A DNA stretch of 64,000 nucleotides from a virus. The notes beneath the pieces were generated by a model. That model saw nothing but the letters and a program-made list of their open reading frames with translations, had not been told where the DNA came from and made no database searches. Positions within the stretch are counted from its first letter, which is position 1, and the number at the start of each line of letters is the position of its first letter. The stretch is from positions 26,333-90,332 of IMG/VR virus record IMGVR_UViG_3300025141_013863; one strand, written 5' to 3'. The position numbers and the translations under genes are program-made. Below, one piece after another: positions 1 through 7,107 of the stretch.

Positions 1-2
1 CC

Positions 3-779
3 GTAATTTTTGTTCAAGTGTTGGGTGTCCCTCACTATAAAGAAAGAATCCTGCAATTACAGAAGAAGTATGGCTTTGTGCTTTTAGAAGATTCGTGTGC
101 CGCTTTAGGGGCAGAATACTCCGATGGAACTATGATTGGTGCCCTGGGCGATATGTCTAGTTTTTCCTTTTATTTTGGACACCAGCTGTCATCTATTGAG
201 GGAGGCATGGTTAATACCGACAACAAAGAGCTTTATGATTTGATGTTGATGCTGCGCAGCCATGGCTGGGGAAAGGATCTTGATCAAGAGACATACGATG
301 GGCTGATTCAACAGCACGGTGTGGATGATTTTCATAAGCCGTTTACTTTCTTTGTCGCAGGATTTAACCTGCGCTCGACAGATCTACAGGCATTTTTGGG
401 ACTCAGACAGATGAAAAAAGCAGGCTGGGTTGCCCAAAGAAGGTATGAAAACCACAAACGATATGCAGAAAATTTAAAGGGCTATGTAGAATTTCAAAAT
501 TGGCGTGATCATAAACCAGTATCTATTTCATTTGGAGCCCTTGCAGACAGTACGGAACATCGACAAACTATTGTAGAAAGACTTGTTGAGAACAAGATAG
601 AGACAAGAATTTTTAGCGCCGGTAATCTAGGACTGCATCCTTTTTGGACGGAGCAGTATGGCGAATTTGATGACGAAATGAGCAATAAGATACATTCATG
701 TGGGTTCTTTGTACCAAATTACCCAGAACTCACTAACGAAGATATTGATTATATTTGTAGCGTTATAAAAGGTGAGTAA
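3..779 (+). CDS. DegT/DnrJ/EryC1/StrS-fold sugar 3-dehydratase-like protein (5' end outside window)
   Basis: The frame is open to the first base, so the N-terminus lies upstream. The visible 258 or so residues match the PLP aminotransferase fold: VLLEDSCAALGAEY with its Asp, a GALGDMSSFSFY segment, and EGGMV after the active site. Where ordinary family members have the PLP-binding lysine (SFYPTKN-type), this protein reads FYFGHQLSSIEGG, with His at bases 180-182. From family knowledge, His at this site marks the deoxysugar 3-dehydratases (ColD and CDP-glucose E1 types) rather than transaminases. It is probably a nucleotide-sugar C3 dehydratase. The next gene starts on its stop codon, so it is the visible head of a sugar operon. 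An inactive aminotransferase is the alternative. Confidence 0.8.
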   Translation, partial: VIFVQVLGVPHYKERILQLQKKYGFVLLEDSCAALGAEYSDGTMIGALGDMSSFSFYFGHQLSSIEGGMVNTDNKELYDLMLMLRSHGWGKDLDQETYDGLIQQHGVDDFHKPFTFFVAGFNLRSTDLQAFLGLRQMKKAGWVAQRRYENHKRYAENLKGYVEFQNWRDHKPVSISFGALADSTEHRQTIVERLVENKIETRIFSAGNLGLHPFWTEQYGEFDDEMSNKIHSCGFFVPNYPELTNEDIDYICSVIKGE

Positions 780-1516
780 TGAGAATTCTTGTTATTGGAG
801 ATAGTTGCAAAGACGTTTTTATTTATGGAGATTGTAGTAGATTAGCTCCAGCAGCGCCAGTTCCTGTATTTGTCGAAAAGTATAGAAAGACCAATAAAGG
901 CATGGCCGGCAATGTTTATGAAAATGTATTATCTCTAGGGGTAAAGTGCGATATAATTACTAATAAAGCCGAGATTATAAAGACTCGTTATGTTGAAAAA
1001 AAGACCAATCATATGATAGTGCGTGTTGATTCTGATGAAGAAAAGATCGATAGAATCAAAGATATTAACATAGAAGCTCTACAGCAATATGACGCAGTTA
1101 TAATTTCTGATTATAATAAGGGCTTTTTGCTTGAAGAAGATATACAATTTATTGCTGATAATCATGAGCTTGTTTTTTTGGATACAAAAAAACTTTTAGG
1201 CGATTGGGCAAGGAATATAAATTTTATTAAAATTAACGAACAAGAATATGAAAGAACTAGACACCTTTTGGTAGATAAAGAATGGCTTGACGAAAAGTTG
1301 ATTGTTACAATGGGCGCCCGCGGCTGTATATACAATGGTAATATTTATCGAGTTCTTCAAGTTGAAATTAAAGATTTGACAGGAGCCGGCGACTCGTTTT
1401 TGGCAGCCTTAGTTTATAAGTTTGTTAAAGAGGCAGATATAATATCTGCTATAAAATATGCCAATGAATGTGCTACAAGAGTTGTACAACAAAAAGGAGT
1501 TAATACAATTAAATGA
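779..1516 (+). CDS. PfkB-family sugar kinase, HldE/RfaE N-domain-like
   Basis: A ribokinase-fold kinase of 245 residues. It begins ILVIGDSCKDVFIYGDCSRLAPAAP, resembling the heptose-7-phosphate kinase start with its substrate-binding Asp and APVPV segment. The catalytic signature DLTGAGDSF lies near residue 205 and carries the anion hole and catalytic Asp. It is shorter than the roughly 310-residue HldE kinase domain. The gene for the matching nucleotidyltransferase domain follows two genes later, so the two HldE activities are encoded separately. The likely reaction is phosphorylation of a sugar phosphate at C1; heptose is the best guess for substrate. The ATG overlaps the preceding TAA. Confidence 0.8.
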   Translation: MRILVIGDSCKDVFIYGDCSRLAPAAPVPVFVEKYRKTNKGMAGNVYENVLSLGVKCDIITNKAEIIKTRYVEKKTNHMIVRVDSDEEKIDRIKDINIEALQQYDAVIISDYNKGFLLEEDIQFIADNHELVFLDTKKLLGDWARNINFIKINEQEYERTRHLLVDKEWLDEKLIVTMGARGCIYNGNIYRVLQVEIKDLTGAGDSFLAALVYKFVKEADIISAIKYANECATRVVQQKGVNTIK

Positions 1517-1800
1517 CATTTAAAGAATACTATCAATATTATTTGACTTTACATCAGAATCCTACAAATAGATATTTACACGTACTAGGCCAAATGGTGA
1601 CCATTAGTTATGTTGTATCAATGATCGCAGCCGGCTGGTGGTGGGCACTATTAGCAGCACCATTTGTGGTATATCCGTTTGCGTGGACCGGACACTTTTT
1701 CTTTGAGAAGAATACACCGGCCGCCTTTTCGCGCCCTATTTGGGCGAAAGCGTGCGATTGGGTTATGCTTAAAGATATTTTGACTGGAAAACTTAAGTGA
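1513..1800 (+). CDS. Mpo1/DUF962-like small membrane protein
   Basis: A 95-residue protein starting MTFKEYYQYYLTLHQNP, followed by an NRYLHVLGQ segment and then two or three hydrophobic stretches (residues 30-60). A second His lies in a GHFFFEKN segment. This His-rich pattern is that of the DUF962/Mpo1 family, whose yeast member is an iron-dependent fatty acid alpha-dioxygenase. It overlaps the kinase by four bases and the nucleotidyltransferase by four, so it is translationally linked to the sugar genes. Its role in a phage is unknown. Lipid or envelope modification is possible but not shown. Confidence 0.7.
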   Translation: MTFKEYYQYYLTLHQNPTNRYLHVLGQMVTISYVVSMIAAGWWWALLAAPFVVYPFAWTGHFFFEKNTPAAFSRPIWAKACDWVMLKDILTGKLK

Positions 1801-2189
1801 AACTAGTTTGGGTAAATGGGTGTTTTGATGTTTTACATCGTGGGCATCTTGAAATGTTGAAGTATGCTAAGTCTCTCGGTGATTATTTAATGGTAGGCAT
1901 TGATTCTGATCAAAAAGTAAAGAAAGATAAAGGTAGTAATCGTCCGTTTAATAATGCTGAAGATCGTAAGTTTGCTTTAGAATCAATAAGATATGTTGAC
2001 AAGGTGCTGGTTTTTAATTCTCGTGCAGGATTAGAACACTTAATAAAACTATTAGAACCAGATTATATGGTTATTGGTTCGGACTGGAAAGGAAAAGAAG
2101 TTGTAGGTGAGTCATATTGCACAGAATTAAAATTTTTTGATAGAATAAGTACATACTCAACAACAAAGATCCTGGAAAATAATAAATGA
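1797..2189 (+). CDS. Cytidylyltransferase-family nucleotidyltransferase, HldE C-domain-like
   Basis: A protein of 130 residues with a GTG start in a GTGA overlap. The N-terminus WVNGCFDVLHRGH carries the HxGH motif (residues 14-17) of the nucleotidylyltransferase superfamily. The C-terminal STTKIL (about residues 121-126) corresponds to the ISTT-type motif. The size fits a stand-alone HldE C-domain, which adds a nucleotide to a sugar 1-phosphate. With the kinase upstream it would complete sugar activation. ADP, CDP or GDP specificity cannot be read from the sequence, and glycerol-3-phosphate cytidylyltransferase is a less likely alternative. Confidence 0.85.
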   Translation: MKLVWVNGCFDVLHRGHLEMLKYAKSLGDYLMVGIDSDQKVKKDKGSNRPFNNAEDRKFALESIRYVDKVLVFNSRAGLEHLIKLLEPDYMVIGSDWKGKEVVGESYCTELKFFDRISTYSTTKILENNK

Positions 2190-2524
2190 CGTTTGTATTT
2201 GACATCGACGGAACAATCTGCACTACTACAGACGGTGATTATGATTATGCAGAGCCAATACGGGAACGTATAGAGCTTATAAATAATTTATATGATGAAG
2301 GCCACACAATAGTTTTTCAAACAGCCAGAGGTATGGGCAGAACAAACAACAACCAACTGGCGGCATATGTAATGTTTTATAATTATACTGCGGAACAGCT
2401 AGAAAGTTGGGAAGTTAAATATCATGCCTTATATTTAGGCAAGCCATCTGGAGATATCTATGTTGACGATAAAGCGATGCGAGATGTTGATTTTTTTGAA
2501 CAAATGGAGAAATCTTTACAATGA
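2186..2524 (+). CDS. HAD-superfamily phosphatase, capsule/polysaccharide type
   Basis: A protein of 112 residues. It opens MTFVFDIDGTICTT, giving the HAD motif I DxDGT with Asp6 and Asp8. The motif II Thr is in FQTARG, and motif IV Asps are in DIYVDDKAM. The compact form without a large cap is typical of the small HAD proteins found in polysaccharide operons. A phosphatase step, such as removal of the C7 phosphate of a heptose bisphosphate, would fit between the kinase and nucleotidyltransferase. It overlaps both neighbours by four bases (ATGA). Confidence 0.8.
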   Translation: MTFVFDIDGTICTTTDGDYDYAEPIRERIELINNLYDEGHTIVFQTARGMGRTNNNQLAAYVMFYNYTAEQLESWEVKYHALYLGKPSGDIYVDDKAMRDVDFFEQMEKSLQ

Positions 2525-2886
2525 GCAAAAAGAAGCCACTATCAATGAAGCACGTCCCTAAAGGCTGGGGCTGGGAACGATGGATTGTAAATTGTCCAGA
2601 ATATTGCGGCAAGCTTTTGTTTTTTAATAAAGGGAAGCGATGTTCGTGGCATTATCACAAGATTAAAGATGAAGTATTTTACCTACAGTCTGGTAAAATG
2701 ATGGTTTACTATTCTATGAACGATGATATAAGAGAAGCAAGTCAAATAATACTTAATCCTGGTGAAAAATTTCATGTAGCAACTGGCTTGCGACATCAAA
2801 TGGTTGCACTGGAAGATAGCGAATTATTTGAATTTTCTACAGAACACTTCGACAGTGATAGCCACAGGATCATTAAAGGAGATTAA
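2521..2886 (+). CDS. Cupin-fold protein
   Basis: A protein of 121 residues with a single cupin barrel. The metal-site motif is read in CSWHYHKIKDEVFYLQSG (HxH and a Glu) and the second His in GLRHQMVA. The KGWGWERWIVN start resembles the phosphomannose-isomerase-like cupins found with nucleotide-sugar genes. It may be an isomerase or epimerase, or a sugar-binding protein of the pathway. The sequence does not decide between these. It starts in an ATGA overlap and is followed directly by the RmlB-like gene. Confidence 0.75.
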   Translation: MSKKKPLSMKHVPKGWGWERWIVNCPEYCGKLLFFNKGKRCSWHYHKIKDEVFYLQSGKMMVYYSMNDDIREASQIILNPGEKFHVATGLRHQMVALEDSELFEFSTEHFDSDSHRIIKGD

Positions 2887-3846
2887 ATGAAATTAGTTGT
2901 TATAACTGGATGTTTAGGACTAATTGGTATGCATGTTACAAGGCACTGTCTTGAAAAAGGATGGAAAGTGCTGGGCATTGATAAGATTACGTATGCATCT
3001 AATCCTAAAGTTTTAGGCCAGTTTTCATATTATGAAAATTTTGATTTTAGAAAAGAAGACATATGTGAGCTGAAACAAATGCCAGATTGTGATTACGTGA
3101 TCAACATAGCGGCCGAATCTCATGTTGGAAACAGTATTGTTGATAGTGAAAGCTTTATTCAATCTAATATCTTTGGCGTTAAACATCTTTTAGACTTAAT
3201 TAAAAATAAGCAAGACAATGTTAGTGATCGTCCTGTGTTTTTTCATTTTAGTACAGATGAAGTATACGGTGATATTACCAAAGGGGAGCACACCGAATTT
3301 GATATTCTTAAGCCAAGCAATCCATATTCTGCATCAAAAGCTGCAGCAGATATGTTAGTTCTTGCGTGGGCAAGAACTTATGGAATTAAATATTTAATCT
3401 TGCGCCCCACAAACAATTATGGGATAGGACAGTATCCTGAAAAACTAATACCGCTAGCTGTCAAAAATCTTATGAGAAATAAAAAAATTAAACTTCACGA
3501 CAAAGGAGAACCAATTAGAAACTGGCTACATGCTGAAGACACAGCTTCTGCGGTCACTACTTTAATTGAATCGGGAGTTGTAAACGAAATTTACAATGTA
3601 GCTGGCGGGTTTGAACAAAAGAATATAGAAACTATTATTAAAATTTTAGAATCTTATTTTGATGAAATAAGAGAAGAGGGTGATTGGAGTGAATATCTTG
3701 ATCTTTCATATGATAGAGAAGGCCAGGATGTTCGTTATGCTCTTAATGACCAGAAACTTCGTGCGCTTGGTTGGCGCCCCGAAAAACAATTTGATCGAGA
3801 GATTAAAAATATAGTTAATTTTTATAAAGATAATTTTAAATGGTAA
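2887..3846 (+). CDS. NAD(P)-dependent nucleotide-sugar dehydratase/epimerase, RmlB-like
   Basis: An extended short-chain dehydrogenase of 319 residues. The nucleotide-binding glycines are Gly8, Gly11 and Gly14 in TGCLGLIG. The catalytic region reads HFSTDEVYG, with the Asp-Glu pair used by 4,6-dehydratases, and NPYSASKAA, with Tyr147 and Lys151. RPTNNYG follows. The DEVYG motif is characteristic of dTDP-glucose 4,6-dehydratase rather than simple epimerases. Together with the His-type DegT protein upstream, it would turn an activated sugar into a 4-keto-6-deoxy and then a 3,6-dideoxy sugar. The nucleotide carrier is unknown. This is the last gene of the sugar module. Confidence 0.85.
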   Translation: MKLVVITGCLGLIGMHVTRHCLEKGWKVLGIDKITYASNPKVLGQFSYYENFDFRKEDICELKQMPDCDYVINIAAESHVGNSIVDSESFIQSNIFGVKHLLDLIKNKQDNVSDRPVFFHFSTDEVYGDITKGEHTEFDILKPSNPYSASKAAADMLVLAWARTYGIKYLILRPTNNYGIGQYPEKLIPLAVKNLMRNKKIKLHDKGEPIRNWLHAEDTASAVTTLIESGVVNEIYNVAGGFEQKNIETIIKILESYFDEIREEGDWSEYLDLSYDREGQDVRYALNDQKLRALGWRPEKQFDREIKNIVNFYKDNFKW

Positions 3847-3855
3847 GGAGAAAAA

Positions 3856-4071
3856 ATGCAATTATCAAATCAAGCACTAGGTGCCATCATGATGGCGCTA
3901 CAAGAGTCGCTTTTAAATCAATTGGATATTGTTCCAATTCTTAAGGGCTTTGAGCTTACTGAGTCAGAGTCTGGCCTTGTAGTTACAAACCCACCAACAG
4001 TAAGGTTTACTGACAACAGTGAAATTACCGAGCAAGACTTGGTTAGTTTGGCGGCCCCCAAGGATGCCTAG
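3856..4071 (+). CDS. Conserved small phage protein, function unknown
   Basis: A 71-residue protein with a strong AAGGAG site six bases before the ATG. It starts MQLSNQALGAIMMALQESLL and has an amphipathic helix followed by a short VTNPPTVRF segment. I recall similar short proteins in T4-like cyanophages upstream of baseplate and sigma genes, but no function is known to me. The acidic C-terminus overlaps the next gene by eight bases. It marks the switch from the sugar module to the phage core genes. Confidence 0.7.
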   Translation: MQLSNQALGAIMMALQESLLNQLDIVPILKGFELTESESGLVVTNPPTVRFTDNSEITEQDLVSLAAPKDA

Positions 4072-4330
4072 ATATAGGTATATGTGCGAAGAGTGCACGC
4101 TGACCTTTACAGTATTACACGGAATCAACGAAGTGTTGGTAAAATGTCAAGAATGTGGCGCTTCGCAAAGTATGCGAAAGCTTTTGTCAACGCCTATATT
4201 GATAAAAGATGATATCGTAATTAAAGAAAACAAAATAGGCGAACTAACGAAAGAATATATTGAAGCAAATCGTAAGATTTTAGAAAAGCAAAAAAAAGAA
4301 GCAAAAAGTAAAGATTATGAGCCGACTTGA
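4064..4330 (+). CDS. FmdB-like zinc-ribbon protein
   Basis: The best start is ATG 4064, which gives 88 residues beginning MPRYRYMCEECTLTFTV. That is the usual opening of the FmdB zinc-ribbon family (MPIYEYxCxxC). A second pair, KCQECG, completes a four-cysteine zinc site. The C-terminal half is a charged helix. A longer in-frame extension to 4019 would add residues unlike the family and is rejected. The role in phages is unknown; a regulatory or assembly function is a guess. It overlaps both neighbours. Confidence 0.75.
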   Translation: MPRYRYMCEECTLTFTVLHGINEVLVKCQECGASQSMRKLLSTPILIKDDIVIKENKIGELTKEYIEANRKILEKQKKEAKSKDYEPT

Positions 4331-4655
4331 AATAATTTTATCTGCCATATCGACATTATCCTTGATTATTAATGTTGGCTTGTTCGTGTACGCGCGTTAT
4401 GCTATCGTACAGCTAATATCAGTTTCAGAAGAATTAGGAGATTTACAACAAATGGTAGATTCATTTACAGAACACTTAAAGTCGATCTCTGAGCTTGAGA
4501 TGTTTTATGGCGATGAAACAGTTAAAGGATTGTTAGAACACTCTCTTTCTTTTGGTGAACAGTTGACTACGTTTGAATATATCTATTCATTAACAGAAGA
4601 AGGAACTACTCTAATAGATGACGACACAGAAGAAGCAGACCCGCAAGAAACGTAA
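4317..4655 (+). CDS. Membrane-anchored protein conserved near T4-like late genes
   Basis: A 112-residue protein with one N-terminal transmembrane helix (about residues 5-28) followed by a helical acidic domain containing FYGDETVKGLLEHS. I recall this domain, including ELEMFYGDET, in cyanophage and other T4-like marine genomes, without an assigned function. It sits directly before the late sigma factor gene and overlaps it by 38 bases. The C-terminus is acidic. A membrane-associated assembly or regulatory role is possible but unsupported. Confidence 0.65.
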   Translation: MSRLEIILSAISTLSLIINVGLFVYARYAIVQLISVSEELGDLQQMVDSFTEHLKSISELEMFYGDETVKGLLEHSLSFGEQLTTFEYIYSLTEEGTTLIDDDTEEADPQET

Positions 4656-5319
4656 AAATCATTATTTTACAAAAGACCATGAGAACGCTATAATTCAATA
4701 TAGCAACACCGATTGCATTAGAGAAAGAACAGAACTATATGTAAAATGGATCCAGCCAGCATTTAATGAAATGGTTGATAAGATTGTATTTACTTATAAA
4801 TTTACAAATTTACCAAATTGTGATGTTTTACGAGATGAATGTAAGATTTGGTTGATGACAATTCTTGATAAATATGATCCATCAAAAGGCTCCAAGGCCT
4901 TTTCTTATTTTTCAGTTATAACAAAAAACTGGTTTATTCATAAAGTCAAAAGGCAGCAAAAAAGAAATAAACGAGAAGTTGATTATGATAATATTTCTAA
5001 AAGATTCGAGGAAGAGTTTTTATCAACAAGTGAATCATACCTTTCTAACAGAGAAGAGAACGAATTTTGGAATTCTTTTTATGGGGAGCTAAAATCTTGG
5101 GATGCTTCAACGATGAAAGAAAATGATTTAAAAGTGTATAAGGCAATTAATATTCTTTTTGAATCAAAAGATGACATCGATATTTTTAATAAAAAAGCTA
5201 TTTACTTATACCTTCGCGAAATTACTGGCTTGAACACAAAACAGATTGTTAATTCATTAAAGAAATTTCGTAGAAAATATTATATTTTTAAACAAGATTG
5301 GGAAAATGGAGAGCTATGA
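4618..5319 (+). CDS. Late-transcription sigma factor, T4 gp55-like
   Basis: A 233-residue protein with a basic N-terminus. A sigma region 2-like stretch reads LDKYDPSKGSKAFSYF followed by SVITKNWFIHKVKRQ; FDPxxGxKFxTY is the equivalent in bacterial sigma70. T4 gp55 directs host RNA polymerase to late promoters of the form TATAAATA and needs a sliding clamp and a co-activator. The length (T4 gp55 is about 185 residues) and sequence fit a divergent member. The C-terminus is helical with aromatic residues. It would drive the structural genes in this window. A generic small sigma factor is the alternative. Confidence 0.7.
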   Translation: MTTQKKQTRKKRKNHYFTKDHENAIIQYSNTDCIRERTELYVKWIQPAFNEMVDKIVFTYKFTNLPNCDVLRDECKIWLMTILDKYDPSKGSKAFSYFSVITKNWFIHKVKRQQKRNKREVDYDNISKRFEEEFLSTSESYLSNREENEFWNSFYGELKSWDASTMKENDLKVYKAINILFESKDDIDIFNKKAIYLYLREITGLNTKQIVNSLKKFRRKYYIFKQDWENGEL

Positions 5320-5606
5320 ACAATAATGATTTAGAATCTCTGATTGACGAGGCGCTAGATAATATTCGTAACGACAGAAAAGCAGCTAGAGAGTTTCTTA
5401 ATGAGGTTGCAAATCAAATTGCAAATGATGCAGAACAAAATAAATATCTTAGCCCCGTAGCGGCCAAACACATTGAAACCCTTCAGAGATCTAATGAACA
5501 ATTAGTAAAGCTTATCGGCCTTCGACAAAAGGGCCGACCCCATTCGGTCTCTCTTTCTGACGAAGACAAGGATAGTATATTTGATATGATCCAGGGAGAG
5601 AACTAA
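5316..5606 (+). CDS. Small helical acidic protein next to the sigma factor (function unresolved)
   Basis: The start is ATG 5316, in an ATGA overlap with the sigma gene and after a GGAGAG site, giving 96 residues. The protein is mostly helical, with LIDEALDNIRNDRKAAREFL and a LQRSNEQLVKLIGL segment. It ends in an acidic-hydrophobic tail, DEDKDSIFDMIQGEN. Two roles are possible. A small terminase-like protein would fit the LQRSNEQ segment. A gp33-type late co-activator would fit the position and a clamp-binding-like tail. I cannot choose between them. Confidence 0.55.
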   Translation: MNNNDLESLIDEALDNIRNDRKAAREFLNEVANQIANDAEQNKYLSPVAAKHIETLQRSNEQLVKLIGLRQKGRPHSVSLSDEDKDSIFDMIQGEN

Positions 5607-6832
5607 TGTCTAAAGATTTTGTAGATCCGACCTTGTTATCTGATCCAATAGGCGCCCTGGATATGTATGGTAATTCTCTTAGACAAGCTATACGTTTTGA
5701 TGTCTATGAAGGTAAAACTGTTTTTGAGGCAATCGTTTTGTCAAAGCCAATTTTCCTTGCTGACGCCCAATTGGGCTCGGAAGCCTCCACTTTTAGCCAA
5801 GCATCTGTAGCTGAAGGAAGATTACAAAAATTTTCTTTCAAAGGAAGAATAGTTGATTCCCCTTCGCCTCACGATTTTTTGCCAGATCCATGTGATTTAA
5901 ACGATGCTAGCGATGATAAAATTAAAAAGAAGGTCATAAGGAGAACAAACCTTCATACAACATTTATATCTTCTGATGATTATACGAGAACAAACTCAAC
6001 TTTGCCTAATATTGGCGATAAGGTTCGCGTAGAGCTAACTAAAAATGTACACTCTTATAATTTACAATATGGCAAATTCCTTGGGATTGTAAGTAACTTG
6101 GTGGGCCCCGATGTTCCCAAAACCGAGCAATGTATATCAGCCAGAGTTGCTTTCGGCACTGGCACTGCCGCCGGCGTTGCCACCGCTACCGGCGGCAATA
6201 TGCCCGAGACTGGTTGGAAAATTACTGGAGATGCTCCTTGCACCGGTGAAACTGTAGTTTCTCCATTACCCCCCGGCGGTCGAAATAACGGCAGTTTTGC
6301 GTCTAGCCGGAAAGGATCCATTCATGGTGCTGCAGACTTTTCCGGCAAGATAGGTACCCCAATATTCGCCATAGCTGACGGGACGATCTCGGTGGCCTAC
6401 GCCGGCGAACGAGGCGCACCATGTCCCGATGCCGGCAAGCCCACGTGCGGGCCCAATAAATGCGGAAACATGGTCTGGCCATGCCATTGCGGCGGTTGTA
6501 TGGGAAATTATATAATGATTACACACACTGGGACAGATGAGGGACGAAAAATTGTTTCTTATTATGCACATTTAAGCAGCTATACTGTCGCCAAAGGAGC
6601 CACGGTGACAGCCGGGCAACAAATTGGCACTATGGGAACTACAGGCAATAGTAGCGGCCCGCATCTTCATTTAGAGGTCCGCATCAAGGGTTCCCCAATC
6701 GGTCATGGCTCGAAAGGAAAAGTTGATCCTATAGCCTATATGAGCAAGAATGCAGGGGGCAAGTGTGGCGCCGCCGCGCCAGCCGCTGCACCGGCGCCGG
6801 CGGCCGGCGCCGCCGCATCCACTGGCACGTAA
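5606..6832 (+). CDS. Baseplate hub protein fused to an M23 peptidase
   Basis: A protein of 408 residues. Residues 1-175 form a hub-like domain containing TVFEAIVLSKPIFLADAQ and a beta-rich stretch ending near KFLGIVSNLVGP. An Ala/Gly/Thr-rich linker follows. Residues about 235-370 form an M23 metallopeptidase with the HxxxD zinc motif in IHGAADFSG and the HLH motif in GPHLHLEV. M23 enzymes cut peptidoglycan cross-bridges. At the baseplate tip this would open the cell wall during DNA entry, the role of T4 gp5 lysozyme. The C-terminal tail is Ala/Pro-rich. The linker and peptidase DNA is visibly richer in G+C than the first 500 bases, which may indicate acquisition of the enzyme domain. Confidence 0.85.
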   Translation: MSKDFVDPTLLSDPIGALDMYGNSLRQAIRFDVYEGKTVFEAIVLSKPIFLADAQLGSEASTFSQASVAEGRLQKFSFKGRIVDSPSPHDFLPDPCDLNDASDDKIKKKVIRRTNLHTTFISSDDYTRTNSTLPNIGDKVRVELTKNVHSYNLQYGKFLGIVSNLVGPDVPKTEQCISARVAFGTGTAAGVATATGGNMPETGWKITGDAPCTGETVVSPLPPGGRNNGSFASSRKGSIHGAADFSGKIGTPIFAIADGTISVAYAGERGAPCPDAGKPTCGPNKCGNMVWPCHCGGCMGNYIMITHTGTDEGRKIVSYYAHLSSYTVAKGATVTAGQQIGTMGTTGNSSGPHLHLEVRIKGSPIGHGSKGKVDPIAYMSKNAGGKCGAAAPAAAPAPAAGAAASTGT

Positions 6833-6842
6833 AGGAAATATA

Positions 6843-7107
6843 ATGGGAAAAGATTTTTTAGATCCAGGTCTGTTTTCGGATGCAATATCTGCAATAGATC
6901 TGCACAACAACATGGTTAGACAGCGCTTACGCGGTTTTGATGCTTTTGGAGGGAGAACCGTTTTTGAGGCAATCGTTTTATCAAAACCTATTTTCCTTGC
7001 TGATGCACAGACAGGCGCCGAATCCTCCACCTTTAGCCAAGCATCTGTAGAAGAAGGAAGGCTGGCTTGCAAAAGAGCCATGGCATTGGAGCTATAGCGG
7101 CGGATGA
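6843..7107 (+). pseudogene. Truncated hub paralog with out-of-frame M15 peptidase remnant
   Basis: From ATG 6843 the frame gives 84 residues. Residues 1-73 closely match the N-terminus of the preceding hub gene, including an identical TVFEAIVLSKPIFLADAQ and STFSQASV. After EEGR the match stops and the frame ends at 7097. In the +1 frame, bases 7060-7107 read GWLAKEPWHWSYSGG and a stop. EPWHW is the C-terminal zinc-site motif of M15 D-Ala-D-Ala carboxypeptidase/endolysin domains. That stop (TGA 7105-7107) forms the usual ATGA overlap with the next gene. The simplest reading is a former hub-M15 fusion that lost most of its peptidase by an internal deletion. The short N-domain may still be made. 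Confidence 0.7.

Noticed and set aside
6055-6571. Open frames on the minus strand across the M23 peptidase region
   Set aside because: They mirror the G+C-rich coding sequence of the hub gene, lack ribosome sites, and run against all other genes.
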